In this document: positions 23,442 through 31,816 of the stretch, piece after piece | How the letters are laid out: the number at the start of each line of letters is the position of its first letter | Numbering within the stretch: the first letter of the stretch is position 1 | Made by a program: the position numbers and the translations under genes | Notes under the pieces: model-generated | Databases searched by the model: none | Told to the model about the DNA's origin: nothing | Seen by the model: the letters and a program-made list of their open reading frames with translations, nothing else | Source: Ferirhizobium litorale | GTDB lineage: Bacteria; Pseudomonadota; Alphaproteobacteria; Rhizobiales; Rhizobiaceae | Length of the DNA: 64,000 nucleotides | Direction of reading: 5' to 3' | Assembly: GCA_030028905.1 (NCBI GenBank) | Contig: JALDYZ010000004.1 | Span: 186,001 to 250,000 of the forward strand

Positions 23442-24608
23442 TCACCGGCTGAGGATGTAATCGCAGAGCCTTTCGGCCGCGATCTCGATCTGGGCAGGAT
23501 CGCGCAGGAAGCAGGCCCGCATGAAAAGCTCGCCGCCGGCGCCAAAGGCAGTTCCCGGCGCAAGGCCGACCCCGGTCCGGTCAACGATCTCCATTGCCGC
23601 CTTGCGGCTGTCAGTGGTCCCGTCGATCTTGAGGAAGGCGTAGAGCGCACCATCGGGTTTCAGGGTTTTGACACGATTGGTGGCAATCAGCGCATCGCAG
23701 AGTATATCGCGAGAACGAGCCGCTCGGGCGATGTTCGACCGGACGAAATCGTCGCCCTCGTCCAGCGCCGCGACCGCACCTTTCTGCATGAACTGCGCCA
23801 CACCCGAGGTCGCGTACTGGATCAGGTTCTCCAACACCTGCCCGGTTTCCGGCGGGGCCACGATCCAGCCCACGCGCCACCCGGTCATCGACCAGTTCTT
23901 CGAGAAGGAATTGACGAATATGACCTTGTCGCCGGGTTCCATGACATCGAGGAAGGACGGTGCACGGCCACCCGGATAGTAGTACAGCGCGTAGATCTCG
24001 TCGGCCATGATCCAGAGGTCATGCTTGCGGGCGAGCGCAAGGATATCGATCAGGTCCTGACGGGTCGCGGTCCAGCCGGTCGGGTTGGAGGGCGTGTTGA
24101 CGAAGAGGCCTCTGGTCTTCGCTGTGATCGCCGATTTCAGTCGATCCATGTCGAGAATCCAGCGCCCGCCCTCGAAACTCAACGGAACGCCGACTGAACG
24201 CGCGCCTTCGATATCGAGTGCGGCGGCGATGTTCGGCCATGCCGGCGTCAGGTAGATCATCTCGTCGCCAGGAGAAGTGATCGCCTGCACCGCAAGCACG
24301 ATCGCCTGCATTCCCGATCCGGTCACGTAGAAATGTTCCGGGGTCAACGATACGGCAAAGTGGCGAGCATAGTAGTCGCTCAGCGCGCGGCGCAACTCCG
24401 GAATGCCACGCTGCCAGGTGTAGAAGGTCTCGCCGGACAGCAGCGCCGCGGATGCCGCCCTGTTGATAAACTCGGGTGTGGCAAGGTCACCCTCGCCGAC
24501 CCATAGCGGCAGCAGTTCGTCGCGCCTACGTGCATAGTTGATGAGTTCGACGATGCCGCTTTCGGGCGCTGCCAGTGAACGCGGGCTCAGACTGCTGAGT
24601 ATCGACAT
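23442..24608 (-). CDS. PLP-dependent class I/II aminotransferase
   Basis: 388-aa fold-type I aminotransferase. Visible motifs: LWVGEGDLATPEFI, YVTGSGMQAIVLAVQ, NTPSNPTGW, WIMADEIYALYYY and the PLP lysine in VNSFSKNWSMTGWRVGW, with the distal arginine region MRACFLRDP near the C-terminus. Substrate specificity cannot be assigned; aspartate/aromatic-type subgroup If is plausible. GGAG lies 8 nt before ATG 24608. No obvious operon partner. Confidence 0.91.
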   Translation of the reverse strand: MSILSSLSPRSLAAPESGIVELINYARRRDELLPLWVGEGDLATPEFINRAASAALLSGETFYTWQRGIPELRRALSDYYARHFAVSLTPEHFYVTGSGMQAIVLAVQAITSPGDEMIYLTPAWPNIAAALDIEGARSVGVPLSFEGGRWILDMDRLKSAITAKTRGLFVNTPSNPTGWTATRQDLIDILALARKHDLWIMADEIYALYYYPGGRAPSFLDVMEPGDKVIFVNSFSKNWSMTGWRVGWIVAPPETGQVLENLIQYATSGVAQFMQKGAVAALDEGDDFVRSNIARAARSRDILCDALIATNRVKTLKPDGALYAFLKIDGTTDSRKAAMEIVDRTGVGLAPGTAFGAGGELFMRACFLRDPAQIEIAAERLCDYILSR

Positions 24609-24700
24609 GAAATTCTCCGGTTGTGGCGCTGTTATAGCAACGCCGAACCCGTAAATCTCATGAGATTATCTCCTGATAGCATCGATTTTGGTGATGATTG

Positions 24701-24731
24701 AAAAGCCCGCCCGCAGGTGCGCCCGGGCTCT
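24701..24731 (-). terminator. Intrinsic terminator of mscL
   Basis: On the minus strand AGCCCGGGCGCA-loop-TGCGGGCGGGCT forms a GC-rich stem (24704-24729), with minor bulges, followed by TTTT (complement of aaaa at 24701-24704). It lies about 50 bp beyond the mscL stop. Confidence 0.72.
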
Positions 24732-24782
24732 TATCAAGGATACAGCAACAGCTTAGGTTTGCCGTTCGGCAGGCACCCACGT

Positions 24783-25208
24783 TCAAGGCTTGGCCTTGAG
24801 CAGATCGCGAATTTCAGTGAGTAGTTGCACATCGGCGGGCGGCGGCGCAGCTGGTTCGGCGGCCTTTTCCTTCTCGACCGATTCGCGGACCTTGTTGACA
24901 GCCTTGACCATCAGAAAAATTATCCAGGCGAGAATGAGGAAATTGATGACGACGGTAAAGAAATTGCCGTACGCAAAGACCGCGCCTTGCTCGCGGGCGG
25001 CCGCCAGCGACGTAGCGGTAACGTTGCTGCTCAATGGCAGGAAGTAGTTGGAGAAGTCTAGGCCTCCGAAGATCACGGCCACGATCGGCATGATGACGTC
25101 GTTGACCAAGGAATTGACGATCAGGCCGAATGCGCCACCGATAATGACACCGACGGCAAGATCCATGACGTTTCCGCGGGCGATAAAGGCTTTGAATTCA
25201 TTCAACAT
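24783..25208 (-). CDS. mscL: Large-conductance mechanosensitive channel
   Basis: 141-aa MscL, a homopentameric tension-gated pore that releases solutes on hypo-osmotic shock. The N-terminal amphipathic helix and TM1 ([27 protein letters not shown] core), the TM2 segment [23 protein letters not shown] and the charged C-terminal bundle ([13 protein letters not shown]) are all present. I start at ATG 25208 (MLNEFKAF); a longer frame from 25253 adds a non-homologous leader. Confidence 0.96.
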   Translation of the reverse strand: MLNEFKAFIARGNVMDLAVGVIIGGAFGLIVNSLVNDVIMPIVAVIFGGLDFSNYFLPLSSNVTATSLAAAREQGAVFAYGNFFTVVINFLILAWIIFLMVKAVNKVRESVEKEKAAEPAAPPPADVQLLTEIRDLLKAKP

Positions 25209-25340
25209 CCTGAGGACCCCTGTTTTGCGTGTCGGAAAATGGAATGCCTGCAAGCGATTCGGCCGATCTTAGCATCATTGCTGAAGCGTGAAACCGGCGA
25301 TTGTCGATCACGCCCGGCACAACGCGGGCCGGATCCTTCG

Positions 25341-26504
25341 TCAGGATGCGCTGAAGACCTGCTCGCCGCCGATCCAGGTCGAACCCATCGCAAGTTCACC
25401 CGTCAACAGGACGAAATCGGCATCGAATCCGGGTTGCAGTTTGCCTTTGCGGGCTTCTAGCCGGACAGCTTCGGCCGGATAGACTGACGCCATGCGGACC
25501 GCCTCTTCCAGCGGAAAGCCGAGCTTTTCATGCACGAAACGCACCGAGGAGAGCATATCGATATCGGCGCCGGCGAGCGTTCCATCGGCGAGCGTCAGCC
25601 GCCCGTCCTTGCGATAGATCTGGCGACCGTTCAGCAGGAACCCAGTATCATCGGTGCCGATCGTCGACATCGCGTCTGTGACGAGGAATATCCGCCCCGG
25701 TCCGTTCTTCGCCCTCAGCGCCACCCCCATCGCCACGGGATCGACATGAAAGCCGTCGGCAATCAGCCCGGCATAGACGTTGCTGCTGTCGAGCGTCGCC
25801 CCGACGACACCGGGCTCGCGATGACCGAGCGGGCTCATCGCGTTGAAGAGATGGGTGACGGTACGGGCGCCGGACTTGAAGTAGCGGCCCGCCGTGACGC
25901 AATCCGTATCCGTATGGCCAAGGCTGACGATGAACCCGGCATTGGCCAACTCCGCAACCTGTTCCGTCGTCGTGCTCTCGGGTGCGACCGTGATCATCAG
26001 GGCGTCAAAGGCGTCGCGGCAGGCGAGCATTTCCTCCAGATCGGCCTGTTCCATCGGCCGAATGAGCGCGGGATCGTGAACGCCCTTGCGGGCCGCCGAA
26101 AGATGCGGCCCCTCGAGATGCAGGCCGATGAAGCCCGGAACGCCTTTGGCCGCCGCATCGCGTCCGGCTTTGATCGTGCCGGTGCGAATCTCGGCGGTAT
26201 CGGTGATCAGGGTCGGCAGCAGCGCTGTGGTACCGAATTTTGCGTGTGCAGCGCAGATCGCTGCGATGGCATCGACATCGTGCTTTTCGTTCAGAAGCAC
26301 GCCGCCACCGCCGTTCACCTGCAGGTCGATGAAGCCGGGAACGAGGATCTGCCCTGCCGCGTCGACCCTGTCCGCACCGGAGGGCACCGCATCGGGCGCG
26401 ACGATGGCGCTCACCTTTCCGTCCCCGACGACAAGGGCCTTGCCCTCATGCCAGGTATCGCCGTCGAAGATCCGTGCGCCAATGATTGCTGTCGTCTTCG
26501 TCAT
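25341..26504 (-). CDS. nagA: N-acetylglucosamine-6-phosphate deacetylase
   Basis: 387-aa amidohydrolase-superfamily enzyme that converts GlcNAc-6-P to GlcN-6-P and acetate. Family marks: PGFIDLQVNGGGGV (Gln replaces the usual His as in other NagA), LHLEGPHLSAARKGVHDP (metal Glu), SLGHTDTD, THLFNAMSPLGHREPG and LVTDAMSTIGTDD with the catalytic Asp. Its ATG overlaps the stop of the SIS-domain gene (26501-26504), so the two are coupled. The open frame extends upstream to 26954 but that part is an out-of-frame shadow of the SIS gene. Confidence 0.95.
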   Translation of the reverse strand: MTKTTAIIGARIFDGDTWHEGKALVVGDGKVSAIVAPDAVPSGADRVDAAGQILVPGFIDLQVNGGGGVLLNEKHDVDAIAAICAAHAKFGTTALLPTLITDTAEIRTGTIKAGRDAAAKGVPGFIGLHLEGPHLSAARKGVHDPALIRPMEQADLEEMLACRDAFDALMITVAPESTTTEQVAELANAGFIVSLGHTDTDCVTAGRYFKSGARTVTHLFNAMSPLGHREPGVVGATLDSSNVYAGLIADGFHVDPVAMGVALRAKNGPGRIFLVTDAMSTIGTDDTGFLLNGRQIYRKDGRLTLADGTLAGADIDMLSSVRFVHEKLGFPLEEAVRMASVYPAEAVRLEARKGKLQPGFDADFVLLTGELAMGSTWIGGEQVFSAS

Positions 26505-27538
26505 CGTGTTTCGGTTACCTTCTTCAGAGCGACGGGTGCATCCGGGTCGAGGCCGCGTGCCCGCGACCAGGATTCGACGAACCCATAGAACGGCAGGATC
26601 AATGTCAGGGCGTCGGTCAGCGGGTGGCCAGTCTTGATATAGGGCAATCGCTTGGCTGATTGTGCGCGATCCGACGTCACATAGGCGAAGGCGCCCTTTG
26701 CCGCGAGGCCGTCTGCCACGTCGACAACCGAGCTTTCGGCGGCGTCGCGGGCAGCAAGTGCAAGCACGGGGAAGGTCTTTTCGACCAACGCGACCGGCCC
26801 GTGCAACACTTCCGCCGCCGAATAAGCCTCGGCATGCATGCCCGACGTCTCCTTGAACTTGAGCGCAGCCTCGCTGGCGATCGCCAGCGCCGGGCCACGC
26901 CCGAGCACGAACAGGGATTCCGCATCTCCAAGATCGTCGGCCAGCGGTTGCCAATCAAGCGTGATCGCCTTGGCGAAATGGCCGGGCAGTGCAGCAACCG
27001 CGGAGCGCAGAGATGCATCGTCGGTCCATTCGGCCAGAATCGCCAGACCAGCAACGATGGAATTCACATAGGATTTGGTGGCGGCGACCGCGATCTCCGG
27101 GCCGGCGCAGATGTCGAGGGGATGGTGGCAGGCCACCGCAATCGGGGAACCGGCGGTGTTGGTCAGCGCGATGGTTTCGGCACCGGCGGCCGTCGCAGCC
27201 TCAGCCATCGCTACGATGTCCGGGCTCTTGCCCGACTGCGAGATGGCGATCGCCGCGGCGGCGTCGAGCTTCAAGGGTGCCTTGTAGATCGAAGCGAGCG
27301 AGGGCCCGAGCGATGCCACGGGGCGACCGGCCTGCAGTTCGATCGCGTATTTCAGGAAGAGCGCCGCGTGATCCGAAGACCCGCGCGCCACCGTCACAAG
27401 AAAGGACGGATCCTTCTGCCGCAGCGCCAGCCCGGCCCGCTTCAGTTCGCCGGCCGACTGTTCCAAAAGACGTGCGGCAACCTCGGGGATCTCGTCGATT
27501 TCACGGCGCATGTTGGTTTGCATGGTCATATCTTTCAT
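26501..27538 (-). CDS. SIS-domain sugar-phosphate deaminase/isomerase (AgaS / NagB-II type)
   Basis: 345-aa protein with two SIS folds. TVARGSSDHAALFLKYAIE and ISQSGKSPDIVAMAEAA define the first; VLGRGPALAIASEAALKFKETSGMHAEAY (core LGRGPALAIASEAALKFKE) defines the second, as in the isomerase half of GlmS. There is no N-terminal glutaminase, so it probably deaminates GlcN-6-P to fructose-6-P, replacing NagB directly after NagA. Several in-frame Met near the N-terminus (27538, 27529, 27523) leave the exact start open. It is 30 nt downstream of the UTRA regulator. Confidence 0.9.
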   Translation of the reverse strand: MKDMTMQTNMRREIDEIPEVAARLLEQSAGELKRAGLALRQKDPSFLVTVARGSSDHAALFLKYAIELQAGRPVASLGPSLASIYKAPLKLDAAAAIAISQSGKSPDIVAMAEAATAAGAETIALTNTAGSPIAVACHHPLDICAGPEIAVAATKSYVNSIVAGLAILAEWTDDASLRSAVAALPGHFAKAITLDWQPLADDLGDAESLFVLGRGPALAIASEAALKFKETSGMHAEAYSAAEVLHGPVALVEKTFPVLALAARDAAESSVVDVADGLAAKGAFAYVTSDRAQSAKRLPYIKTGHPLTDALTLILPFYGFVESWSRARGLDPDAPVALKKVTETR

Positions 27539-27568
27539 ACGTGATGACGGCCTTTGGCAGACCGTCCT

Positions 27569-28333
27569 TCAGGTTTCGGCGAGCGTCAGCTCCGCCACGA
27601 AATCATAGGCGTCGCCTCGATAGACCGAGCGCGTGAACTCGATCACCCGTCCCGACGCCAGATAGGAGACGCGCTCGATCGAAAGGCCGGCAGCCCCCGG
27701 CGACACGCCAAGCATCGCCGCATCCGGGTTCTTGAGGTTGGAAGCGGAAATGCGCTGGATGGCGCGAACCGGGCGCGAATTGGTCTTGTCCAGTTCGGCG
27801 TAAAGCGAGGAAGTCACCGAGGCCGGATCCGGCAGGAACTCGGCCACGAGGCTGGCTCGTTCGATGGCAAGCGGCATGTCGTCAGCGATACGCAGGCGCC
27901 CAAGCCGCGCCACATAGGCATCGGCCTTCACGCCCAGCATCATCATCTCCTCCGGCGAGGGATGAAACAGGCCGCGCTCCAGCCATTCGGAGCGGGTCTT
28001 CAGGCCGCGGCGAACCATGTCCTCGGTGAACGAGGTGAGCCGCGTCAGCCGCTGCTGGACGCGCGATACCGGCTTGACGACAAAAGTGCCCGAGCCTTGG
28101 CGGCGCACCAGCAGGCCGTCCTTGACGAGGTCGTCGACCGCCTTGCGCACCGTTACCCGGCTAATGTTGGCATATTCGGCAAGATCGCGCTCGGGCGGCA
28201 GCGCGTCGCCCTGGCCGAGGCGCCCCGAACGGATCGCCTCCTCAAGTGTCTGGCGCAACTTGACGTAGAGCGGGCCGGTGCCGGCCGACTGCAGCATTTC
28301 GAGCGGGAGGATGGCCGAGAGGTTCGCGTGCAT
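27569..28333 (-). CDS. GntR-family regulator with UTRA domain
   Basis: 254-aa HutC-subfamily repressor. The winged helix covers about residues 18-86 (GPLYVKLRQTLEEAIRSGRL, LPPERDLAEYANISRVTVRKAV). The UTRA ligand-binding domain covers about 100-250 (MVRRGLKTRSEWLERG, GRLRIADDMPLAIERASLV, TRSVYRGDAYDFVAEL). AGGAGGG precedes ATG 28333, which shares one base with the stop of the kinase gene. NagR/NagQ-type UTRA proteins sense GlcNAc-6-P or GlcN-6-P. By position this one is the likely regulator of the divergent amino-sugar cluster. Confidence 0.93.
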   Translation of the reverse strand: MHANLSAILPLEMLQSAGTGPLYVKLRQTLEEAIRSGRLGQGDALPPERDLAEYANISRVTVRKAVDDLVKDGLLVRRQGSGTFVVKPVSRVQQRLTRLTSFTEDMVRRGLKTRSEWLERGLFHPSPEEMMMLGVKADAYVARLGRLRIADDMPLAIERASLVAEFLPDPASVTSSLYAELDKTNSRPVRAIQRISASNLKNPDAAMLGVSPGAAGLSIERVSYLASGRVIEFTRSVYRGDAYDFVAELTLAET

Positions 28334-29211
28334 CAGCGCCCTCCTGCTGTCGCGAAGCGCTGCGCGGCGATCGCCACTGCACCGGTCAGCGCATCGGCAG
28401 CGGCGGCAACGAGTTTGCCGTGATGCCGCGCCGCCAGCCACCGCGGATAGAGGGGTGCCAGTCCGCCAAGCAGACTGATGCGCTCCACGCCATCGGCAGT
28501 AATCAGATCAAGGACTTCATCGACATGGGCAGCCGACGCCCGCAACAGGCGTACCGCTGCGGCATCGCCCTTTTCGGCATATTCGAAGACCCTTGGCGCA
28601 TAGCGGCCGAAATCACCGGGACGGGCGAGCCGGGCAAATTCGACCACCTGCCCGGGGTCGTTGCCGAATTCCACGAGCAAGGAGGCGGCAAGGTCGGAGG
28701 GCGGGTGGATCCCGTCGTGCACCAGCAGGCATTCCTGCAGGGCGGCCTGGCCAAGCCGGGCACCGCTGCCGAGATCGCCGACTGCAAATCCCCAGCCGCC
28801 GATGTAGCTTACCTTTCCCGCAAGCCGCTTCAGATAGATCGTGCCCGTCCCGAGGATCGCGATCGCGCCATCCTCATCGCCAAGGGCGCCCTGCAGCGCA
28901 ATCAACCCGTCCGACTCGATGACGGCATCGGCGAAAGGAAGCCTCGTGCGCACATAGTTGACGGCATCGCCGACATTGTTGCCCGCTAGGCCCAGCACCG
29001 CTGCAGCCTCGGCAATAGCTTCTGGCGCAAGGCCCGCCTCGGCGAAGGCCGAGCGCGCTGCTGCCTCAATGTTTGCCAGCGCTGCATCAGGATCGGTAAG
29101 AATGTTGGCGGCGCCACTCTTGCCTCGCCCGAGAACTCGGCCGTCAGGAGCCGCCACGGCGGCCCGGCAAGAGGTTCCTCCCCCGTCGATTCCTAGGATG
29201 AATTTGGGCAT
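28333..29211 (-). CDS. BadF/BadG/BcrA/BcrD-type ATPase, probable N-acetylglucosamine kinase
   Basis: 292-aa actin-fold sugar kinase. Phosphate-binding FILGIDGGGTSCRAAV lies at the N-terminus, AIAILGTGTIYLKRL (adenosine/phosphate-2) and GGWGFAVGDLGSGARLGQAAL in the centre, and ISLLGGLAPLYPRWLAAR near the end. BadF-like NagK enzymes phosphorylate GlcNAc (and GlcN). It leads the operon kinase-UTRA regulator-SIS-nagA. ATG 29211 has GGAGG 6 nt upstream; the upstream extension to 29274 is rejected. Confidence 0.9.
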   Translation of the reverse strand: MPKFILGIDGGGTSCRAAVAAPDGRVLGRGKSGAANILTDPDAALANIEAAARSAFAEAGLAPEAIAEAAAVLGLAGNNVGDAVNYVRTRLPFADAVIESDGLIALQGALGDEDGAIAILGTGTIYLKRLAGKVSYIGGWGFAVGDLGSGARLGQAALQECLLVHDGIHPPSDLAASLLVEFGNDPGQVVEFARLARPGDFGRYAPRVFEYAEKGDAAAVRLLRASAAHVDEVLDLITADGVERISLLGGLAPLYPRWLAARHHGKLVAAAADALTGAVAIAAQRFATAGGR

Positions 29212-29231
29212 GTCTACCTCCGAAACACATA

Positions 29232-29250
29232 ATACCAAAAAAGAACCAAT
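29232..29250 (-). promoter_or_regulatory. 19-bp operator candidate, kinase side
   Basis: On the minus strand reads ATTGGTTCTTTTTTGGTAT, with two TTGGT half-sites 11 bp apart. It sits 21 bp upstream of the kinase start. A mirrored copy with 16 of 19 identities precedes murQ. A further ACCAA (29252-29256) is adjacent. Confidence 0.6.
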
Positions 29251-29374
29251 AACCAAGAGGGAATTCTGGCCCAACGAGCGAAAGCGATCACCTATCTGTT
29301 TTTATTGATTATATTCTGTTTTCGTTTCGCTAAGATTCGCTGACATGTCAATTTCTTGAATTTGCCTCTGGACA

Positions 29375-29393
29375 ATTGGTATTTTTTTGGCAT
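29375..29393 (+). promoter_or_regulatory. 19-bp operator candidate, murQ side
   Basis: Reads ATTGGTATTTTTTTGGCAT on the plus strand, 27 bp upstream of the murQ ATG. Same 11-bp spaced TTGG pattern as the kinase-side copy but in the opposite orientation. Likely bound by the UTRA or another cluster regulator; inference. Confidence 0.6.
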
Positions 29394-29419
29394 TCTTTCG
29401 ATCAGCAGGGAGAGCAGGC

Positions 29420-30319
29420 ATGACGACCGGTCAAACGGAAGCGCGACATGAAAGCGGAAAGGGGCTGGACGCAATGCCGCCCGCCGATATCCTGCGCATC
29501 CTCGCGGCCGGGCAGCAGGCCGCAGCACAGGCGGTCGATTCCGCGATTCCATCCATAGCCGATGCCAGCACCATCGCCGCCGACTGCCTCGGCAAGGGTG
29601 GGCGCCTGATCTATGTGGGCGCCGGCAGTTCCGGCCTGATGGCCATGGCGGACGCCCTCGAGCTTCCCGGCACCTATGGGATTTCCAAGGAACAGGTCGT
29701 GATCCTGATCGCCGGCGGCAACGCCAGCCTCTCCGATCTTGCCGGTGGCTATGAGGACGACACGGACCTCGCCCGCGAGGACATGGCTGCTGTCTCGCCA
29801 GTTGCCGACGACTGCGTGATCTGCGTGTCCGCAAGCGGCTCGACACCCTATGTCGTCGCTGCGGCCGAAATCGCCAAGACGTGCGGCGCAAGCGTCGTCG
29901 CCATCGCCAACAACGCCGGCGCGCGCCTTTTTGCCGATGCAAACATTTCGATCCTCATCGAAACCCCGCCGGAGGTGATTGCCGGTTCCACGCGCATGGG
30001 CGCGGGAACGGCGCAGAAGATCGCCTTAAACATGTTTTCGACGCTGGTCGGCATCCTGCTTGGGCATGTGCATGATGGCCACATGGTCAATCTGCGTGCC
30101 GACAACGAAAAGCTGCGTATCCGTGCCAGCCGCATAGTTTCTGACATCGCCGGGTTAGACGTGGCGGAGGCAAATGCCCTGCTCGACCGGGCTGCGGGCT
30201 CGGTCAAGGCGGCAATCCTGCTTTCCGCCGGTACGCCGGATCGCCGGGAGGCCGAGGAACTGCTGGCGGCAAGCGGCCAGAGCCTAAGGCGCGCGCTTGC
30301 GAAAGCCGGAAAATACTGA
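29420..30319 (+). CDS. murQ: N-acetylmuramic acid 6-phosphate etherase
   Basis: 299-aa SIS-fold lyase that removes the lactyl ether from MurNAc-6-P, giving GlcNAc-6-P and D-lactate, a peptidoglycan-recycling step. Marks: LIYVGAGSSGLMAMADALELPGTYG (core VGAGSSGLMAMADA), ISVSASGSTPYV-like ICVSASGSTPYV, the ETPPEVIAGSTRMGAGTAQKIALN signature (core PEVIAGSTRMGAGTAQK) and the C-terminal DVAEANALLDRAAGSVKAAI. ATG 29420 follows GGGAGAG. Its product feeds the divergent nagA arm directly. Confidence 0.94.
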   Translation: MTTGQTEARHESGKGLDAMPPADILRILAAGQQAAAQAVDSAIPSIADASTIAADCLGKGGRLIYVGAGSSGLMAMADALELPGTYGISKEQVVILIAGGNASLSDLAGGYEDDTDLAREDMAAVSPVADDCVICVSASGSTPYVVAAAEIAKTCGASVVAIANNAGARLFADANISILIETPPEVIAGSTRMGAGTAQKIALNMFSTLVGILLGHVHDGHMVNLRADNEKLRIRASRIVSDIAGLDVAEANALLDRAAGSVKAAILLSAGTPDRREAEELLAASGQSLRRALAKAGKY

Positions 30320-30344
30320 GAGACGACATAAGGCATTCAAAAAT

Positions 30345-30359
30345 GCGCCATGGTGGCGC
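30345..30359 (+). other. Short hairpin between murQ and the sugar-binding protein gene
   Basis: gcgcca (30345-30350) and tggcgc (30354-30359) form a 6-bp stem with a 3-nt loop in the 61-bp gap. No U-run follows. It may mark transcript processing. Confidence 0.3.
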
Positions 30360-30380
30360 TTGTAAAAGAGGGAGAACAAA

Positions 30381-31640
30381 ATGACCCGTACAATCCTGAA
30401 AGGCATGCTGCTCGCATCGAGCATTCTCGGCACCGCCGGGATCGCTCACGCGCAGGATGTCACGCTGACAATCGAGAGCTGGCGCAACGACGACCTGTCG
30501 ATCTGGCAGGAAAAGATCATCCCGGCCTTCGAAGCCAAGAACCCGGGCATCAAGGTGGTATTCTCGCCGACCGCACCGACCGAGTATAACGCCGCGCTGA
30601 ACGCCAAGCTTGACGCCGGTTCCGCTGGCGACCTGATCACCTGCCGTCCGTTCGATGCGTCGCTCGAACTGTTCAACAAGGGCCACCTCGCCAGCCTGAA
30701 CGACCTTTCGGGCATGGAGAACTTCTCTGACGTCGCCAAGTCCGCCTGGACGACCGACGACGGCGCCACCACCTTCTGCGTGCCGATGGCTTCTGTCATC
30801 CACGGCTTCATCTACAACAAGGACGCCTTCGACCAGCTCGGCATCGCCGTTCCGGCGACCGAAGCCGAGTTCTTCGCCGCCCTCGACAAGATCAAGGCCG
30901 ACGGCAACTTTATCCCGATGGCGATGGGCACCAAGGACCTCTGGGAAGCTGCCACCATGGGCTACCAGAACATCGGCCCGACCTACTGGAAGGGTGAAGA
31001 AGGCCGCGCGGCGCTGATCAAGGGCGAGCAGAAGCTGACCGATGAGCCGTGGGTCGAGCCTTATCGCGTTCTCGCCAAGTGGAAGGACTATCTCGGCGAC
31101 GGTTTCGAAGCCCAGACCTATCCGGACAGCCAAAACCTGTTCACGCTCGGCCGCGCCGCCATCTATCCGGCCGGCTCCTGGGAAATCGGCCTGTTCAACA
31201 GCCAGGCCCAGTTCAAGATGGGCGCCTTCCCGCCGCCGGTCAAGAATGCCGGAGACACTTGCTACATCTCCGACCACAATGACATTGGCGTCGGCCTGAA
31301 CGCCAAGAGCGCCAATGCAGACGCTGCGAAGAAGTTCCTGACCTTCGTTGCCTCGCCGGATTTCGCCGACATCTACGCCAACTCGCTGCCGGGCTTCTTC
31401 AGCCTGAACTCGACCGCCGTGAAGATGGCCGATCCGCTCGCCCAGGAATTCGTTTCCTGGCGCGAAAAGTGCAAGCCGACAATCCGCTCGACCTACCAGA
31501 TCCTGTCGCGCGGCACGCCGAACCTCGAAAACGAGACCTGGACCGCTTCCGCCAACGTGATCAACGGCACCCAGACGCCGGAAGAAGCCGCCAAGAAGCT
31601 GCAGGAAGGCCTCGACAGCTGGTACAAGCCGGCGAACTAA
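30381..31640 (+). CDS. ABC transporter extracellular sugar-binding protein (family 1)
   Basis: 419-aa periplasmic receptor of a carbohydrate ABC importer. Signal peptide ILKGMLLASSILGTAGIAHA is followed by QDVTLTIESWRNDDLSIWQEKIIPAFEA (core TLTIESWRNDD, IIPAFEAKNPGIKV). FCVPMASVIHGFIYNKDAFD and IYPAGSWEIGLFN are typical of the MalE/UgpB-like group. GGGAGAA precedes ATG 30381. It heads SBP-permease-permease-dehydrogenase-ATPase-kinase-cutC. The context (murQ, nagA, kinases) suggests an amino sugar, muropeptide sugar or chitooligosaccharide ligand. Confidence 0.94.
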   Translation: MTRTILKGMLLASSILGTAGIAHAQDVTLTIESWRNDDLSIWQEKIIPAFEAKNPGIKVVFSPTAPTEYNAALNAKLDAGSAGDLITCRPFDASLELFNKGHLASLNDLSGMENFSDVAKSAWTTDDGATTFCVPMASVIHGFIYNKDAFDQLGIAVPATEAEFFAALDKIKADGNFIPMAMGTKDLWEAATMGYQNIGPTYWKGEEGRAALIKGEQKLTDEPWVEPYRVLAKWKDYLGDGFEAQTYPDSQNLFTLGRAAIYPAGSWEIGLFNSQAQFKMGAFPPPVKNAGDTCYISDHNDIGVGLNAKSANADAAKKFLTFVASPDFADIYANSLPGFFSLNSTAVKMADPLAQEFVSWREKCKPTIRSTYQILSRGTPNLENETWTASANVINGTQTPEEAAKKLQEGLDSWYKPAN

Positions 31641-31650
31641 CATTGCAACC

Positions 31651-31676
31651 GACCTGACCGGTTCGCCGGTCAGGTC
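31651..31676 (+). terminator. Strong 10-bp hairpin after the sugar-binding protein gene
   Basis: gacctgaccg (31651-31660) and cggtcaggtc (31667-31676) pair perfectly around a 6-nt loop, 10 bp after the SBP stop and without a T-run. Such elements after receptor genes typically stabilise the SBP message or dampen transcription into the permease genes. The rest of the 176-bp gap shows no gene. Confidence 0.6.
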
Positions 31677-31816
31677 CCGCTTTGCGGCCTTGCGCGCCAG
31701 TAGCGCGCCCCGTTTACCGGCCCGGCACTTGATATCCGGCCGACCGCGAAGCGTCGTCGTCAGCTGCCCTCGCGCTGATCCTTGACAGCAACAAAATTGC
31801 AAACGGGCACACGCCA

